NCBI GenBank assembly: GCA_031264715.1
Contig: JAISDP010000053.1
Span: forward strand, 1-8,976
Direction of reading: 5' to 3'
DNA length: 8,976 nt
Origin: Bacteroidales bacterium
Lineage (GTDB): Bacteria > Bacteroidota > Bacteroidia > Bacteroidales > UBA4181
The translations under genes and the position numbers were made by a program. Numbering within the stretch: the stretch's first letter is position 1; every line of letters begins with the position of its first letter. The notes beneath the pieces were generated by a model. It had not been told where the DNA came from. It did no database searches and was given only the letters and a program-made list of their open reading frames with translations. This document shows positions 7,086-8,976 of the stretch, one piece after another.

Positions 7086-8627
7086 TTAAAAAGGCGCCGG
7101 CCCGTCATTCATTCCTCCCGTTGGGAATGGCGCATTGCCAAATTCCGCGTCGTCATCCATCACTTCGTCATTCATTTTCGAAGATATAATCCGGGGCACG
7201 TCAAACGAAAGGAGGGTTTCCGGTTCCACGAACTTGGCGAAATGCTTCTTGAATGTCAACCGTACATTATCTAATGTGCCGTTACGGTGCTTGGCGATGA
7301 TGATTTCGGCAACGCCTTCCAGTAAGTTGCCCTCCTCATCCACGGTAAAACCGTAATATTCGGGACGGTGGATAAATGCCACAATATCGGCATCCTGCTC
7401 AATGGCGCCCGATTCGCGGAGGTCGGCCAGTTGCGGGCGCTTGTTCTGGAGGCCGGTACGGTTTTCCACACTGCGGTTAAGCTGCGACAGGGCGATCACC
7501 GGTATGTCCAGCTCCTTGGCTATGGCTTTAAGCGAGCGCGAAATGTTCGACACTTCCTGTTCGCGGTTTCCCCTGGTATCGCCTGTCCAGGTCATCAGCT
7601 GCAAGTAGTCGATGATGGCAATGCGAATACCGTGCTGCTGCACCAGCCGCCTGCATTTGGCGCGAAATTCGAATACCGACAGCGCGGGCGTATCGTCGAT
7701 AAAGATGGACGCCTCGGACAGTTTCCTGATTTTGGCATCTAATTGTTCCCATTCGTAAGGCTCAAGTTTGCCGGTACGTATCTTATCCGAATCAAGTTCC
7801 GTTTCGGAAACAATCATGCGTTTGACCAGTTGGTTCGCCGACATTTCGAGCGAGAAAAAGGCTACGCCGCAACTGTGCTCCACAGCCATGTTGCGTGCCA
7901 TGGAAAGTACAAAAGCCGTTTTCCCCATCGAAGGACGCGCTGCCACGATAATAAGGTCGGTGGGCTGCCATCCCGCCGTGATGCGGTCGAGTTTGGTATA
8001 GCCCGACGGAACGCCGCTCAAACTGTCCTCGCGCTTACCGGCCGCATGGATACTGTCAAGAGCGTCTTTCAACAGCAGGTTGATCGGTTGAATATCCTTC
8101 CGGATGCTTCCCTGCGTGATCTCGAACATGGCCTGCTCGGAACTGTTGAGCAGATCCTCCACGTCCACGCTTTCGTCGAAAGCGCGCTCCTGGATATGGG
8201 TCGATACGCGGATCAGCTCGCGCTGGATGTACTTCTGATAGATAAGACGGGCGTGGAATTCGGCATGTACCGACGACATCACCCGGGTGGTAAGCTGCGT
8301 GATGTAAAATGACCCGCCCACTTCTTCCAGAACACCTTTCCGGCGAAGCTCCTGCGCTACGGTAAGCAGGTCGATCGGCTCTTCTTTTATGGAGAGGTCA
8401 ACAATCGCCTGGTATATTTTGGCATGTGCTTCCTTATAGAAACAATCAGGCTTCAGTATCTCAATCACATCATAAATAGCGTCCTTTTCGAGCATGATCG
8501 CCCCAAGCACCGCCTCTTCGATATCGACAGCCTGCGGTGGCAGTTTGCCCGCTTCCACGCCTATCACGCGGGTATTGTCCGTGACAGGCTGGGATCCTTT
8601 GCCCTGCCTGCCTGTTGCTTTTGCCAT
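7086..8627 (-). CDS. dnaB: Replicative DNA helicase DnaB
   Basis: Hexameric 5'-3' helicase that unwinds the chromosome ahead of the replisome and recruits primase. From the chosen start the protein has 513 residues. The N-terminal DnaB domain begins near residue 28 (KLPPQAVDIEEAVLGAIM). The RecA-like C-terminal domain has Walker A ARPSMGKT (230-237), Walker B IIDYLQLM (338-345), SQLNR (381-385) and the KHRNGT segment (446-451) that includes the arginine-finger region. The tail is acidic then Gly/Pro-rich (DDDAEFGNAPF to GPAPF). The frame extends 19 codons further to an ATG at 8684, but that segment (MFPCFKKTGHHILYKHQLK) looks unlike DnaB and its ATG overlaps the likely -7 promoter element at 8682-8689. 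The start at 8627 (MAKATGRQGKG) is therefore preferred. No intein or other insertion is present. Confidence 0.96.
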   Translation of the reverse strand: MAKATGRQGKGSQPVTDNTRVIGVEAGKLPPQAVDIEEAVLGAIMLEKDAIYDVIEILKPDCFYKEAHAKIYQAIVDLSIKEEPIDLLTVAQELRRKGVLEEVGGSFYITQLTTRVMSSVHAEFHARLIYQKYIQRELIRVSTHIQERAFDESVDVEDLLNSSEQAMFEITQGSIRKDIQPINLLLKDALDSIHAAGKREDSLSGVPSGYTKLDRITAGWQPTDLIIVAARPSMGKTAFVLSMARNMAVEHSCGVAFFSLEMSANQLVKRMIVSETELDSDKIRTGKLEPYEWEQLDAKIRKLSEASIFIDDTPALSVFEFRAKCRRLVQQHGIRIAIIDYLQLMTWTGDTRGNREQEVSNISRSLKAIAKELDIPVIALSQLNRSVENRTGLQNKRPQLADLRESGAIEQDADIVAFIHRPEYYGFTVDEEGNLLEGVAEIIIAKHRNGTLDNVRLTFKKHFAKFVEPETLLSFDVPRIISSKMNDEVMDDDAEFGNAPFPTGGMNDGPAPF

Positions 8628-8658
8628 TTTTAACTGATGTTTATATAATATATGATGA

Positions 8659-8677
8659 CCTGTTTTTTTGAAACAGG
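8659..8677. repeat. Perfect inverted repeat at the dnaB transcription start region
   Basis: CCTGTTT (8659-8665), a 5-base spacer TTTTG, then AAACAGG (8671-8677): seven matched bases on each side. It lies at or just after the predicted transcription start of dnaB. It could be an operator for a dimeric repressor or a 5'-leader hairpin. Confidence 0.5.
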
Positions 8678-8681
8678 GAAA

Positions 8682-8689
8682 CAAAGATA
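8682..8689 (-). promoter_or_regulatory. Candidate dnaB -7 promoter element
   Basis: Plus-strand CAAAGATA reads TATCTTTG on the - strand, an exact match to the Bacteroidota -7 consensus TAnnTTTG. A transcript would start near 8675, leaving a leader of about 48 bases before the ATG at 8627. The -33 element is weak: TTTCG on the - strand at about 8709-8713, against TTTG. Confidence 0.55.
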
Positions 8690-8864
8690 CAACAGTCGCT
8701 CAAGTTTACGAAATGGAATCCCGAAACATTTTATCAACAATGCCATATCGAAACTATACTGTGCGCAGGCTAAAATTGTGCGGTAAAAATGTAGAGATAC
8801 CGCGCCTCCGGCATCAAATGCACAAAAACATCCCGCGAAAAGTATAACATATTGCGGAAAGGGA

Positions 8865-8872
8865 TATATTTG
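8865..8872 (+). promoter_or_regulatory. Candidate -7 promoter element of the rightward gene
   Basis: TATATTTG matches TAnnTTTG exactly. The transcript would start near 8878, about 23 bases before the ATG at 8901. No TTTG-like -33 element is present at the usual spacing upstream. Confidence 0.45.
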
Positions 8873-8900
8873 CGGAAAATTAATCATGCTTAAATTTAAT

Positions 8901-8976
8901 ATGAAGAAGTTCGTTATATGCGGTTTTATTTTGAGTATCCTTACCGTTGGCGCTATGGCACAGAAAGGTCAACCGG
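8901..8976 (+). CDS. Secreted or envelope protein, 5' fragment with signal peptide
   Basis: The frame opens at 8901 and runs off the right edge. The visible residues form a classic Sec signal peptide: MKK, the hydrophobic stretch FVICGFILSILTVG, then AMA followed by Q, a good signal-peptidase I site. The mature part begins about QKGQP. An earlier in-frame ATG at 8886 adds MLKFN. The 8901 start is preferred because it leaves a leader of about 23 bases after the predicted promoter instead of about 8, and gives the usual MKK beginning. The product is exported to the periplasm, outer membrane or outside, but its function cannot be told from 25 residues. It is transcribed away from dnaB. Confidence 0.65.
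   Translation, partial: MKKFVICGFILSILTVGAMAQKGQP

Larger units (their letters stand above)
8628..8900. other. Divergent intergenic region between dnaB and the exported-protein gene
   Basis: Largest gene-free stretch of the window. It holds the predicted dnaB -7 element and inverted repeat on its left side and a -7 element for the rightward gene near 8865. The middle (about 8700-8850) shows no gene, RNA or repeat that I can support. Confidence 0.6.

Noticed and set aside
7743..8312. Open frame of 189 codons on the + strand inside dnaB
   Set aside because: It is antisense to the conserved DnaB coding region, and its translation shows no recognisable domain.
8630..8887. Open frame of 85 codons on the - strand across the dnaB upstream region
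   Set aside because: It covers both predicted promoters, is Cys/Phe-rich and has no family resemblance.

Overview
The window looks like chromosomal DNA of a Bacteroidota bacterium, most likely order Bacteroidales. The evidence is the style of the protein sequences, the lack of clear Shine-Dalgarno sites (starts sit behind A/T-rich leaders), and two matches to the Bacteroidota -7 promoter element TAnnTTTG in the one divergent intergenic region. The genus cannot be resolved by eye.

Layout from left to right. An AraC-family regulator on the + strand is cut by the left window edge (1-806). Facing it is a run of genes on the - strand, transcribed right to left: dnaB replicative helicase (8627-7086), a PcrA/UvrD helicase (6983-4686), an SLC13-type permease with two cytoplasmic TrkA-C-like domains (4550-2697), a Fic-domain protein (2635-1712) and a beta-class DNA methyltransferase (1697-861). 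At the right edge a + strand gene begins with a signal peptide and runs out of the window (8901 onward), diverging from dnaB.

The right two thirds is housekeeping in character (replication, repair, ion transport) and GC-rich. The left third is accessory. The Fic-methyltransferase pair is clearly AT-richer than its neighbours, is tightly spaced, and has no restriction endonuclease, integrase or insertion sequence in view.

The most interesting point is the 3' end of the Fic gene. It carries an A9 and an A7 tract on the coding strand. As read it ends 14 bases before the methyltransferase start. Losing one A in either tract would move it into a second open frame giving a Lys/Glu/Ala-rich tail that ends inside the methyltransferase gene, overlapping it by 14 bases. 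Gaining one A in the A9 tract would stop the protein just after the Fic domain. This could be programmed slippage, phase variation, a recent indel or a sequencing error. The Fic core also pairs a Doc-like NKR motif with an N-terminal self-inhibitory helix motif.

No tRNA, rRNA, CRISPR array, insertion sequence or attachment site was seen. No gene-free stretch exceeds 300 bases; the largest is the 8628-8900 divergent promoter region.
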